A DNA stretch of 64,000 nt. Source: Paenibacillus lemnae (lineage in GTDB: Bacteria; Bacillota; Bacilli; Paenibacillales; Paenibacillaceae). Location of the stretch: contig NZ_JABBPN010000018.1 in assembly GCF_012933385.1 (NCBI RefSeq), positions 27,688 to 91,687 of the forward strand, in the 5' to 3' direction. Positions 47,778-56,426 of the stretch are shown piece after piece. Position numbers and translations under genes: made by a program. Positions within the stretch are counted from its first letter, which is position 1. The number at the start of each line of letters is the position of its first letter. Under the pieces are notes generated by a model. It ran no database searches. It was not told the DNA's origin and saw nothing but the letters and a program-made list of their open reading frames with translations.

Positions 47778-48220
47778 TGTCCAAATTAGAAAAAGAGATT
47801 GCAGAGCAAGAAATGTTAACGCCGCTGTTTAGCTACCCTTACCAGGTTGTGGCTATATCAGATCAAGCTAAAACGAACTTTGGTCTATCCCTAAAAAAGG
47901 GTGGACCCCTTGAGAAATTGAAGGATCTGTTTAAAAGAGCCGAGGAGCTGCATCATTCCCCCTTTGTAGGCCAACGCACCTTTTACTATGACGATCCGAA
48001 CGAACCTGAAAAGGACCGTATTGAAGCGACTAAAGAACTTGCAAAGCACAACATGGCCTATGGTGGCATCATGGGGATTTCTTACAGAAGAAATGGTTAC
48101 GCCTCAATCAGCCATGCCACCCCTTTGGAAGAGGGCAAAGATTACAAAATCAAGGTAGGCGAAAAAATCATTCACGAGCAGCCTGAGAAACTGACATTCG
48201 ATGATATTAAAGCGCTGTAA
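47777..48220 (+). CDS. Hypothetical protein
   Basis: 147 residues (SKLEKEIAEQEMLTPLFSYPYQVVAISDQAKTNFGLSLKKGG...HNMAYGGIMGISYRRNGYASISHATPLEEGKDYKIKVGEKIIHE). No recognised family. Translationally coupled to the coiled-coil gene, so the two products may work together. Confidence 0.65.
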   Translation: MSKLEKEIAEQEMLTPLFSYPYQVVAISDQAKTNFGLSLKKGGPLEKLKDLFKRAEELHHSPFVGQRTFYYDDPNEPEKDRIEATKELAKHNMAYGGIMGISYRRNGYASISHATPLEEGKDYKIKVGEKIIHEQPEKLTFDDIKAL

Positions 48221-48248
48221 GGGATCTCATTATCAATGAACGGGGGCG

Positions 48249-48584
48249 TTGATCATCCATAAAGATGTGCTGGATACAATCATGAAGGACTATTCAAGAC
48301 GGATCAAGGAGGACGATCTGGAGCTTGAGGAATTGAAAGGTATGTTTGAAGTACAAGCCAAGCTGCTAGGTGAATACCAGAAAGAAATGTCTAGCCTGGA
48401 ACAACATATCCGGGATCTCGTGAAAACACATGAAGAGATAGTGGAGTTTCACAAAGGGATCATCCTGGAGCATGATTCGATGAAAGAATTCATTGAGGAT
48501 CAGAACCTCAAAAAAGAGTACCAAGAACATAACGTCATAAGGACTTTGGGTATGGCACAGACGCTGAATCAATCTAAGGATTGA
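48249..48584 (+). CDS. Coiled-coil hypothetical protein before the tape measure
   Basis: 111 residues, almost wholly helical (LELEELKGMFEVQAKLLGEYQKEMSSLEQHIRDLVKTHEEIVEF). The start is unclear: TTG 48249 or GTG 48267; no ATG occurs before residue 12. By position it could be a tail assembly chaperone, but its sequence does not show this. Confidence 0.55.
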   Translation: MIIHKDVLDTIMKDYSRRIKEDDLELEELKGMFEVQAKLLGEYQKEMSSLEQHIRDLVKTHEEIVEFHKGIILEHDSMKEFIEDQNLKKEYQEHNVIRTLGMAQTLNQSKD

Positions 48585-48603
48585 CGAATACCCCGTAGTT
48601 ACT

Positions 48604-48638
48604 CAGCCCTTTCCAGCACAGTGGGAGGGCTGATTTTA
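48604..48638 (+). terminator. Weak terminator-like hairpin before the tape measure gene
   Basis: CAGCCCT (48604-48610) / AGGGCTG (48626-48632) followed by ATTTTATA. It may reduce transcription of the 4.5-kb tape measure gene. Confidence 0.5.
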
Positions 48639-48670
48639 TAAAAAAACGCAAAAAAAGGTGGTCGGTATTC

Positions 48671-51600
48671 ATGGCAGAAGACATCGAGGTATCAAACCTA
48701 GTCACAAAGCTATCCGTTGATGACTCAGGCTTAGAGAAGTCAATGGCGGAGCTCACACGCCGTATGAAGACGGTACAGTCTGAATTTCAGGCAGCATCGT
48801 CCAAGTTGGGAGATCACGCGAAGTCACAGAACGCGCTGCGGACCAAAGCAGACTCTTTAAACAAACAGATGGAGTTACAGGGGCAGCGGATCGCTAACCT
48901 GAAACAGAAGCATGAAGAGGCTGCCCGATCCAAAGGCGAGGATGCCAGGGAAACTCAGAAGCTTGAGGTCCAACTGAACAAGGCAGTGACAGCTTATAAC
49001 AAGATGCATCATGAGCTGCAGGCAACGAACAAGGAGCTCGAGCAACAGGCCTCAGCGTGGAATAAAATTTCCGGTGTCCTGGACAGCGCATCTAAGAAAA
49101 TGGACGACGTGGGCCGGAAGATGTCAGCAGCCGGGCAAAGCATGTCTTTAATGGTTACAGCGCCTTTGGTCGCTGCTGGTGGAGCTGCTATTAAGACTTC
49201 GATCGATATAGAGTCGGCTATGGCCGGAGTTAAAAAAACCGTCGACATGACAGCGCAAGAGTTCGATAAGCTTGAACAAGAAATCATGGACATGTCCAAG
49301 CAGTTACCGGCATCAGCGGTTGAAATTGCCAGTGTCGCTGAAGCGGCTGGTCAACTCGGGATCAAGAAAGAAGCTATTATGGGCTTTACCCGGACAATGA
49401 CTGATTTGGGTGTAGCAACCAATATGAGCGCTACAGAGGCGGCAACTTCCTTGGCGCGACTTGCCAACATCACAAATATGCCGCAGGACAACTTTGACCG
49501 TCTTGGCAGCACTATCACAGCGCTCGGCAATACCTTGGCCACAACAGAAGGTGAGATCACTGCAATGGGTCTTAGATTAGCTGCAGCAGGTAATCAGGTC
49601 GGTTTAACAGAGGCTGAAATCCTTTCTTTCGCCGGGGCCTTATCATCTGTAGGCTTAGAGGCTGAAGGTGGAGGTACGGCTTTTTCAAGGGTTATGATTG
49701 AAATGGATATGGCGGCCAGACAGGGCGGAGACAGTCTGAAGACATTCGCTGCTGTTGCAGGTATGTCCGCAACTGACTTTCAGACTTCATTCAAAACGGA
49801 TGCTTCAGGAGCTCTTGCGACATTCATTGAGGGATTAGGGAGAATGTCCAAGGCTGGGGGGGACGTATTTTCTGTCCTTGATGATTTAAATCTTTCTGAG
49901 ATTCGCGTACGTGATTCTTTACTTCGTGCTTCTGGTGCAGGGGATTTGTTCCGGACCAGTTTAGAAACTGGAACAACAGCTTGGGAAGAGAATATTGCAC
50001 TGGTCAATGAAGCCAACGAACGTTATGGGACTACTGAATCCCAGCTTGAAATGATCGGCAATAGGATTGTGGCCGCGGCGAAAACGTTGGGAGACGAATT
50101 AGTTCCGGTTTTGATGGCGACTCTTGAAGCTCTTGAGCCTTTATTCCAATCCATTGAAGAAGGCGCTCAGTGGTTTGCTGGTTTAGACACCGAAGGACAA
50201 CAACTGATTATCACTTTAGCGGCGATAGTAGCAGCAGCCGGGCCGTTGTTGTTTGTAGCTGGTCAATTGGTGATTAGCATAGGTGCTTTAATCCCAGTCG
50301 TTAAAAATTTAGGAACCACTTTCATGTGGTTGACAACCACTCCCTGGGGTTTAATTGTAACAGCTGCTGCAGGCGTCGCGTCCGCCTTTGTTGCTATCAA
50401 ACTTAGCATGAGCGAGGCAAAAAAGTCAGCTGAAGACCTGGCTAAAGCACAGCAAGATCTTCAAAATGTTCAGAAGAACGGCATTGATCGGAGCGAAGTA
50501 GAGGCTGCAGAAGAGAAAGTCAAAGCTTTAGATAAATTAACAGAATCTTATAAAAAGCTGGTCGCTGTAGCCGCAGACTCAGATTCAGCAAAAATGGGGA
50601 ACAACGTCCTGGCTCTGGACTCAGCAGCCAAAAAACTGGACATCAGCATGGGCGAGTTGGATAAAGAAGCACGTAAATTCGGCATAACTTTAGATTTCAT
50701 CGACGACAACGGTAAAATCACAGCCAAGTCATTGAATCAGCTTACCAATGCAACAAAAATATACAGCCAGGCAATCAAAGACGCGCAGAGAGCTACGACT
50801 ACTGAAATAAATGAATCAGCTAAACAAATTGCGATGGAGAAGCAGAAGGTCAATAGTGTCAAGAATCTTCTTGATACCTATAAGACAGCAAAAAAAGAAT
50901 CTAATGAGTATAAGAATGCACAATCAGAACTAGCCCAGATGTATCCGCATCTTAGCACAGCTACCGGTCTCAATGTTGAAGCCATAGAAGGTCTGATAGG
51001 TGCTCATGAGAAAGAAATCAGCCTGGCGTGGATGAATCTTCAAATCAAAGCCCGAGAAGCTAAACAAGAGACAGACACGGCCATAGCCAAACAGCAGGCG
51101 GCTATAAAGATCGCTGAGGGTATTGCCAGAATCACAGGCGAAAGCGGTCTGGCTGAAATGGCTTTGAATCGAATGAATAACGAGTTGGCGCGATTGCAAG
51201 CAGAGGCAGTGAATCTCAAAAAATTAATTAACATGAAACCAGACGATTTCGAGTTACCGGAACTCAAAATCATAACAGTAGGTGGAGGAACGGGGGGTGG
51301 CAGTGGCAACGGAAAAGGGAAAGGCACTGGAAGGAAGGCAACCACTCCCAAAGCCCCTAAAGCACCAAAGGCCCCCAAAGCGGCAGCGTACGAAAACAAA
51401 GGGTTAGACGAGGCATACAAACAGCTTGAGTACAAAAAACGCATAGATCAGATGACACTCGAAAGTGAATTGAAGACGCTTGAGCAAATCAAAGCCAAGC
51501 ACATCAAAACCGCCGACGAGCGCATGGAGATTGACGCCCGGATCTATGAAGCAAGAAGGGCTATTGGAGATCAGTCACTTGCCCAAGCGCTTGATGACAT

Positions 51601-53176
51601 GGACAAGGCCAAGGCGCTCGGTAAGCTGACGGAAAGCGAAGAGATCAATCGCCTGAAACGAATCAAGAAGCTGTACGCTGATTCAGCCGAGGAACGCAAG
51701 CAAATTGATGACAAAATATTTGATGCGGAGCTCCGGAGGGAAGAGGCGAGGAAAGAAGCCTTAAAAAAGAAAATAGAAGAAGAGAAGGAACTGCGTAAGT
51801 CCGCGACGGAATACGTCTCACAGCAGCTACAGGCCGCCTATGAGGACCGCTTGGCTCGGGAAGAGCTTACAGCCGAGCAGCAATACAAGCTTCAGGATCG
51901 GTTGCTCAATGATCAGATTTACCTTTGGAACAATTATCTCAAAAAAGTACTGGCAGATAATCGGTACACAGCTGAGGAAAAGAAGCAGATCGAGCGTGAA
52001 GTTACGGAAGAAGTCCGAAAGCAAACTAATGAACGATTAATCCTACAGCGCAACTACGAGAAGGATGTTGCGAAGCTGCTGGAGGACGAAAAGAAAGCCA
52101 AGATCGACAATATCAATAAACTCTCCACGGATGTACAGAACGCACTCAAGGCTCAGTACCAAGAAGAGAAGAACGCGGCTGAATCCAGAATCCGGGACGC
52201 GCAGCAAGCCAATGAGGATTGGAAAAAGTCTCAATTAGACGCCATCAAAACGGTGTATGATGCCCGAGTAGATTCAGCGCAACGTGCTGCTGACGCCGAA
52301 ATAGCAGCCATTGAAAGCACGTATAACGCCCGGATAGAGTCCATCCAAAAAGAATTGGATGCCATGAATCAGGCTGAAAAGCAAAAGAGTCGGGCTGAAC
52401 TGGACGCTGAAGATGCTAAGAAGATCACGCGTCTCGAAGGTTTGATTGAATATGAAAACGATGACTTCAATCGGCAGCAGCTGCAGGAACAGTTGAACAA
52501 AGTTCTGGCGGATCAAAACAAGCGTCATCAGCAAGAACAACTCCAGGACCGCAAAGACGCTCTGAAGTCAGAGCAGGACGAGCTCAAGAACCGGCAAAAA
52601 GAAGAGATTGATCTAATCAAGCAGCAGTTGGCTTCAAAGAAGGAATTGATGGCAGCCGAGTATCAAGCCCAGCAGAACAACATTAATGCCATGTACGAAT
52701 CTCAGAAAGCTTCGCTTGATCAGCAAATGGTTGAGACTCAGGCCCATTACAACCGGCTGCTGGAAGCCAAGAACATCCAAGCTGAAGCAGAAAAGATGAT
52801 CATTTCAAAACAGCAAGCCGAGATTCTTAAACTGATTAAAGATTATGGTTCGGGGTATAGACAAGCCGGGGAGACATTGGGGGAACAGTTAGTCCAGGGA
52901 TTCCAGCCGCAGGTGGACAGAATATCACAAATGATTTCTCAGATCACATCGCAGATGAATGCAGTTAGGAGTCAAGCTGTAGCTTCAATGGCTACTGTAT
53001 CCCAGGCTGCAGCCGGTAAACAGAATCAATCTGGCAGCAACTCAAAGGCTCCGGGCGGCACGGTTCAAGGTACTGTGGTTTCGGTGACTCAAAACTTTAA
53101 TACCCCCGTCACATCACCAAGCGATATTAACCGGGCAGCAACCAAAGCAGCGCAAAACTTGGCCACAAGACTATAA
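48671..53176 (+). CDS. Phage tail tape measure protein
   Basis: 1501 residues. An N-terminal coiled coil (1-150), the TP901-type core (about 165-440; ESAMAGVKKTVDMTAQEFDKLEQEIMDMS...SVAEAAGQLGI), hydrophobic segments around 510-580 (IITLAAIVAAAGPLLFVAGQ, TPWGLIVTAAAGVASAFVA), a Gly/Lys linker with KAPKAPKAPKA near 880-910, then a very long charged coiled coil to about 1410. Tape measures set tail length at roughly 1.5 angstrom per residue, which would mean a tail over 200 nm; yet no tail tube, baseplate or tail chaperone gene is recognised in the element. Confidence 0.93.
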   Translation: MAEDIEVSNLVTKLSVDDSGLEKSMAELTRRMKTVQSEFQAASSKLGDHAKSQNALRTKADSLNKQMELQGQRIANLKQKHEEAARSKGEDARETQKLEVQLNKAVTAYNKMHHELQATNKELEQQASAWNKISGVLDSASKKMDDVGRKMSAAGQSMSLMVTAPLVAAGGAAIKTSIDIESAMAGVKKTVDMTAQEFDKLEQEIMDMSKQLPASAVEIASVAEAAGQLGIKKEAIMGFTRTMTDLGVATNMSATEAATSLARLANITNMPQDNFDRLGSTITALGNTLATTEGEITAMGLRLAAAGNQVGLTEAEILSFAGALSSVGLEAEGGGTAFSRVMIEMDMAARQGGDSLKTFAAVAGMSATDFQTSFKTDASGALATFIEGLGRMSKAGGDVFSVLDDLNLSEIRVRDSLLRASGAGDLFRTSLETGTTAWEENIALVNEANERYGTTESQLEMIGNRIVAAAKTLGDELVPVLMATLEALEPLFQSIEEGAQWFAGLDTEGQQLIITLAAIVAAAGPLLFVAGQLVISIGALIPVVKNLGTTFMWLTTTPWGLIVTAAAGVASAFVAIKLSMSEAKKSAEDLAKAQQDLQNVQKNGIDRSEVEAAEEKVKALDKLTESYKKLVAVAADSDSAKMGNNVLALDSAAKKLDISMGELDKEARKFGITLDFIDDNGKITAKSLNQLTNATKIYSQAIKDAQRATTTEINESAKQIAMEKQKVNSVKNLLDTYKTAKKESNEYKNAQSELAQMYPHLSTATGLNVEAIEGLIGAHEKEISLAWMNLQIKAREAKQETDTAIAKQQAAIKIAEGIARITGESGLAEMALNRMNNELARLQAEAVNLKKLINMKPDDFELPELKIITVGGGTGGGSGNGKGKGTGRKATTPKAPKAPKAPKAAAYENKGLDEAYKQLEYKKRIDQMTLESELKTLEQIKAKHIKTADERMEIDARIYEARRAIGDQSLAQALDDMDKAKALGKLTESEEINRLKRIKKLYADSAEERKQIDDKIFDAELRREEARKEALKKKIEEEKELRKSATEYVSQQLQAAYEDRLAREELTAEQQYKLQDRLLNDQIYLWNNYLKKVLADNRYTAEEKKQIEREVTEEVRKQTNERLILQRNYEKDVAKLLEDEKKAKIDNINKLSTDVQNALKAQYQEEKNAAESRIRDAQQANEDWKKSQLDAIKTVYDARVDSAQRAADAEIAAIESTYNARIESIQKELDAMNQAEKQKSRAELDAEDAKKITRLEGLIEYENDDFNRQQLQEQLNKVLADQNKRHQQEQLQDRKDALKSEQDELKNRQKEEIDLIKQQLASKKELMAAEYQAQQNNINAMYESQKASLDQQMVETQAHYNRLLEAKNIQAEAEKMIISKQQAEILKLIKDYGSGYRQAGETLGEQLVQGFQPQVDRISQMISQITSQMNAVRSQAVASMATVSQAAAGKQNQSGSNSKAPGGTVQGTVVSVTQNFNTPVTSPSDINRAATKAAQNLATRL

Positions 53177-53204
53177 AGTCCCTTCAAAGTGACGACAACC
53201 TTAT

Positions 53205-53236
53205 TAAGGCTCCCATGTGGGGGCTGTTTTTTTTGA
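53205..53236 (+). terminator. Terminator after the tape measure gene
   Basis: AAGGCTCCC-ATGT-GGGGGCT (with G-T pairs) followed by GTTTTTTTT. It separates the phage-like operon from the AT-rich cargo genes. Confidence 0.75.
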
Positions 53237-53308
53237 TTAGTAAGTTGCCAATGCTGACATATCAGGGTACAATTCACCTTATCGACATTCAAGGCGGTGT
53301 TATATGAA

Positions 53309-54070
53309 ATGTTTTTCATAGATGAATCTGGAAGTATCCCGAAATTTTTAGATCAACGTTTTAAAAATAGATATTTTGTAATTAGCTTTGTGCACACTAA
53401 TAATCCTAAGCATCTTAAAAATACATACAAAAGGGCAATAGGGTATCTGAAGGGAAAACATATTGATTTTTTTGAAAATTTAAAAGATCCTAAAGAATGC
53501 AAGGCGTCTGAAATGTTGCCATACATGAAAGCTTACATTCTGGAAAAATTGGCTTCTAACACAGATATAAAAATAGGATATATGGTAGTTAACAACACCG
53601 AAATTCAGCAAAGATTCAGAGACAAGCCTGGAAGATCCTTTAATTATTTAGTTAAAATTATTATGGAAAACTTCAGTCTGACGAAAGAGGATATTATTAA
53701 TCTTGAATTAAATATAGACAATAGGAATACTGCGCTCGAAGGATTAACGGAGCTGGAAGGTTATTTATATAATGAACTAGTTTTAAATAAGGGGACTGTC
53801 GACTCTGTAAAAGTTAACTATCTTGAATCTTGCGATCACTACAACATTCAAGTTGCTGATCTTATTGCGAATGTTATTTATCAAAAATATAGATATCACG
53901 GAATGCCATTTCCCAACTATAGCGATATAAACTATGATATTGATAAAGTACATCCTTATACACCAGAGTATCTTCATCAAATTGTAAAGCGCCATATTGT
54001 TGTGCCGTATAAATATCCTCCTTCAAGAAACCCTGCGTATAAACAAGTAAGTGCAGCAGTTCAAAAATAA
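53309..54070 (+). CDS. DUF3800 domain protein
   Basis: 253 residues. MFFIDESGSIPKF...NRYFVISFV is the typical DUF3800 opening, with the acidic DESG motif; further conserved pieces are LELNIDNRN and ESCDHYNIQVADLIANVIYQKY. The family has an RNase H-like fold and often rides on mobile elements; its activity is not established to my knowledge. AT-rich compared with the upstream genes, suggesting a separate origin. AAGGCGG lies 11 bases before ATG 53309; GTG 53297 is in frame. Right behind it lies a candidate RNA gene. Confidence 0.82.
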   Translation: MFFIDESGSIPKFLDQRFKNRYFVISFVHTNNPKHLKNTYKRAIGYLKGKHIDFFENLKDPKECKASEMLPYMKAYILEKLASNTDIKIGYMVVNNTEIQQRFRDKPGRSFNYLVKIIMENFSLTKEDIINLELNIDNRNTALEGLTELEGYLYNELVLNKGTVDSVKVNYLESCDHYNIQVADLIANVIYQKYRYHGMPFPNYSDINYDIDKVHPYTPEYLHQIVKRHIVVPYKYPPSRNPAYKQVSAAVQK

Positions 54071-54072
54071 AA

Positions 54073-54275
54073 TTGACAGATATTTTAAATCATGATAAGA
54101 TACGCGTACAGTATTCAAGTAAGTCCTCAATAGGCGCGATTAATCACGTAAGCTGCCTGTGTGGTAGCCGCTCTGAGGCTAGGATATTGTCCCTCTTAGA
54201 GGGGTGGAATTTACATAATCCGAAAGTATCGGTAAGGAGAAGTCTCACGAGAGCTGGTGAGGCTTCTTTTTTTTA
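54073..54275 (+). ncRNA. Candidate structured small RNA with own promoter and terminator
   Basis: A perfect -35 TTGACA (54073-54078), 17 bp, and TAAGAT (54096-54101) start 3 bases after the DUF3800 stop. About 165 nt later GAAGTCTCAC / GTGAGGCTTC and TTTTTTTT end the transcript (54241-54275). Between them small stems are visible (TAGCC...GGCTA; CCCTC-TTA-GAGGG). An open frame exists, but its start codon would be the -35 hexamer itself. I do not recognise the RNA. Confidence 0.6.
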
Positions 54276-54347
54276 TATTATTACTCTTACAATATTATAC
54301 AATGTGATATTATGAATTTAATTTAATTAAACTAAGGTGGTATGTAT

Positions 54348-54725
54348 ATGTTGCAAGATATTAAAGTTATTGGCGCTACATTAATGAAGGCAGGCAATAT
54401 TGAACTGTACAAGCAGTTGCTTGATTACCAGGCTGATGCACAGAAACTAATTGATGAAAATATGAAGTTGAAAGAAGAAAACAGGGTGCTTAAAGAGAAA
54501 TTGATGATTCAAAGTGAATTAGAGTTTAGGAATAACCAGTATTTTAGAATCAAGGATGGTATCAAGTTAGGCCCTTATTGCACCAGATGCTGGGATGCAG
54601 AATCAAAGCTGATCAACCTACATCAATCAAACGATGGCTACTCTGATTGTCCATCTTGTAAGGTCAGCGTTGTGAACAATCAAGCACCTTATAATCAATC
54701 GTACGACGATTCATTTGGATGGTAA
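54348..54725 (+). CDS. Coiled-coil plus zinc-ribbon-like hypothetical protein
   Basis: 125 residues. A helical front (LYKQLLDYQADAQKLIDENMKLKEENRVLKEKL, leucine-heptad coiled coil) is followed by a two-knuckle Cys pattern, YCTRCWD...CPSCK, likely binding Zn. Such small proteins are common in mobile elements; function unknown. ATG 54348 has AAGGTGG 7 bases upstream. Confidence 0.75.
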   Translation: MLQDIKVIGATLMKAGNIELYKQLLDYQADAQKLIDENMKLKEENRVLKEKLMIQSELEFRNNQYFRIKDGIKLGPYCTRCWDAESKLINLHQSNDGYSDCPSCKVSVVNNQAPYNQSYDDSFGW

Positions 54726-54786
54726 GTGTAATTTGAATGAAAATGTATCGGAAAGTATTGGCTGAGAGCCGTAAATGGGGTGTAGT

Positions 54787-55158
54787 ATGAGTGACCAACC
54801 TTCAGAAGAAGCGATGAGAAATTTATATCAATTCCTCGGCAGGGTATTGCCGAAATATCTTGGTACTGAGATCCGTGAAGAACAAAGACGGGATGCAAAG
54901 GAATTGAATTCAGAGCCAGACAGGCACAGAAGCTTTCTGTCACGAGAAGAGTTACCGAATAACTTGAGCGCTAAGGATATCCATCAATTCACAAATATTA
55001 AACTCAGGACAGTCTACGACTTAATGAATAAAAGTCCAGAGTGTGGAGGGATTCCTTCGTTTAGAATAGGCAAGCCGTTGTTGTCTGATCGAGAAGAGTT
55101 TTTGAGATGGTGGGACGAGACCAAAGAAAAAGGTAGAAAGTGGCCTTCACACAAATGA
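54787..55158 (+). CDS. Excisionase-like helix-turn-helix protein
   Basis: 123 residues. The C-terminal half LSAKDIHQFTNIKLRTVYDLMNKSPECGGIPSFRIGKPLLSDREEFLRWWDE is a MerR-like HTH of the excisionase/HTH_17 type; the N-terminal half is unassigned. It is the second such protein in the element, so either could be the directionality factor. ATG 54787 is favoured; the frame is open from 54775. Confidence 0.75.
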   Translation: MSDQPSEEAMRNLYQFLGRVLPKYLGTEIREEQRRDAKELNSEPDRHRSFLSREELPNNLSAKDIHQFTNIKLRTVYDLMNKSPECGGIPSFRIGKPLLSDREEFLRWWDETKEKGRKWPSHK

Positions 55159-55200
55159 TTTCTGTAAAAATAATGAAGAATATTCATAGGAGAGATATTA

Positions 55201-56040
55201 TTGCTTAAACTCGTTGAATATATGGAAAGAAGGCTTAAGGAGGATCATATTAACGAATGGGATTACAAACTAAAATCAGAGAATACTCGAATCTGTATTA
55301 ACTATGTGTTTGAGTACTTTAATAATTATTTAACAGAAGATGCTGCAGATGAAAAGACAGTATTAGAAATCGAAAGAATAGAAAAGTATAAAGCCCAGCT
55401 CGAAAATTTTGAGCAAGATGTTCAGGAGTGGCTTGTTATGGTCTTTGATAAACACAACAAAAAGATGAATGTTATTATCCGCAATTTCATCAAAAAGCAA
55501 GAGTTGTTTTTGCTATTTAATCAGGACAGTGAATTTAGGTCTCTCTCCTATGAATGTTACTCACAATTAATCAAGAAGTATCAGTTCATAAGGGACAACA
55601 CGGAAATGATATATGAAGTTATTAAGCAACTACATACGATCGAATCATCTACCAGGTGGAATGATAATGATTTTGTAATAAACGAATCCATAACAGAATG
55701 GATTGAAGGAGCATTTAAAAAGCATAACGTCAATCTTGTCGCATTTGCCGAAGATTGGGTCATTTATTTTTTTGACAATGAGAATCTTTGGCCGGCTCGT
55801 CATAAAAAGAAGAGCATCTTGGAATATAGAAAATATGACTATGACTATAAGCAAAAGGACAATTTGTTTAATATCAATGAACTATATAGGAGACTTCCAA
55901 AGAAGTCTTTTATAAGGGGAAGAAAGCAAGAATTAGAGATACTAATGATGTTTTTGTGGCTTCACACAATTGATGGTGATCAGGAGTACTGGGAAGAATA
56001 TAAAAGCAAGGTTGGGCTGAACTCGACGGTTATGCATTAA
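55201..56040 (+). CDS. Unknown AT-rich cargo protein
   Basis: 279 residues with a TTG start behind AGGAGAG (6 bases). Helical, rich in Trp, Tyr and Asn (LVEYMERRLKEDHINEWDYKLKS...FAEDWVIYFFDNENLWPARHKKKSILEYRKYDYDY...). No family recognised. It is placed where prophages and satellites carry accessory or defence genes, but nothing in the sequence shows its function. Confidence 0.65.
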   Translation: MLKLVEYMERRLKEDHINEWDYKLKSENTRICINYVFEYFNNYLTEDAADEKTVLEIERIEKYKAQLENFEQDVQEWLVMVFDKHNKKMNVIIRNFIKKQELFLLFNQDSEFRSLSYECYSQLIKKYQFIRDNTEMIYEVIKQLHTIESSTRWNDNDFVINESITEWIEGAFKKHNVNLVAFAEDWVIYFFDNENLWPARHKKKSILEYRKYDYDYKQKDNLFNINELYRRLPKKSFIRGRKQELEILMMFLWLHTIDGDQEYWEEYKSKVGLNSTVMH

Positions 56041-56426
56041 TATCTTATCGCCAAAACTGGCGGAAACCTTTAAGAGCGTTTCAACGGATCCCACATAGTC
56101 CTGAGCTGGACCCAACGAGTACATGCTTTTCGCTTACTGGATTTTTAGTATTCCCCTAACTTGTGGAAAGCGCTCTTTCCTTATCAATGATGCGCTCAAT
56201 ATTGAGCGCATCGCGCCGGGATAAAAACCAGCTGCACAGATCCGTGCAGCCGTCATGAAATTCACGATGATTAAAGCTTCCCGTCAAATTGACGACATGA
56301 TAATGTGACTGCTCAAAACTGAGCCGTGAACCGTACGCAAAATGCGGATAGTCATAACGGACAAGGAATTCCCAAAGCCGGGGAAAACCTCAGCCCCCAA
56401 AATTGGGGAGTGAGTCAATGAAAGCT
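56041..56426. other. Hairpin-dense non-coding stretch
   Basis: 386 bases without a gene but with at least seven short perfect stems: CGCCA-AAAC-TGGCG (56049-56062), GGAAAG-CGCT-CTTTCC (56165-56180), a 24-bp perfect palindrome (56189-56212), GCTGCAC/GTGCAGC (56231-56250), CGTCAA-A-TTGACG (56282-56294), GCTCA-AAAC-TGAGC (56311-56324), CGCA-AAA-TGCG (56336-56346) and CCCCAA-AA-TTGGGG (56395-56408). The last is followed by GAGTGAGTCAA, like the right end of IS200/IS605-type elements. TCAATGA occurs at 56184 and 56415. Confidence 0.7.

Noticed and set aside
48249..48584. Tail assembly chaperone pair (gpG/gpGT) before the tape measure
   Set aside because: Position fits, but there is no slippery heptamer or overlapping second frame, and the sequence is a simple coiled coil.
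54073..54315. 80-residue open frame between the DUF3800 gene and the zinc-ribbon gene
   Set aside because: Its only start is the TTG of the TTGACA -35 box, and it runs through a terminator hairpin; an RNA gene explains the region better.
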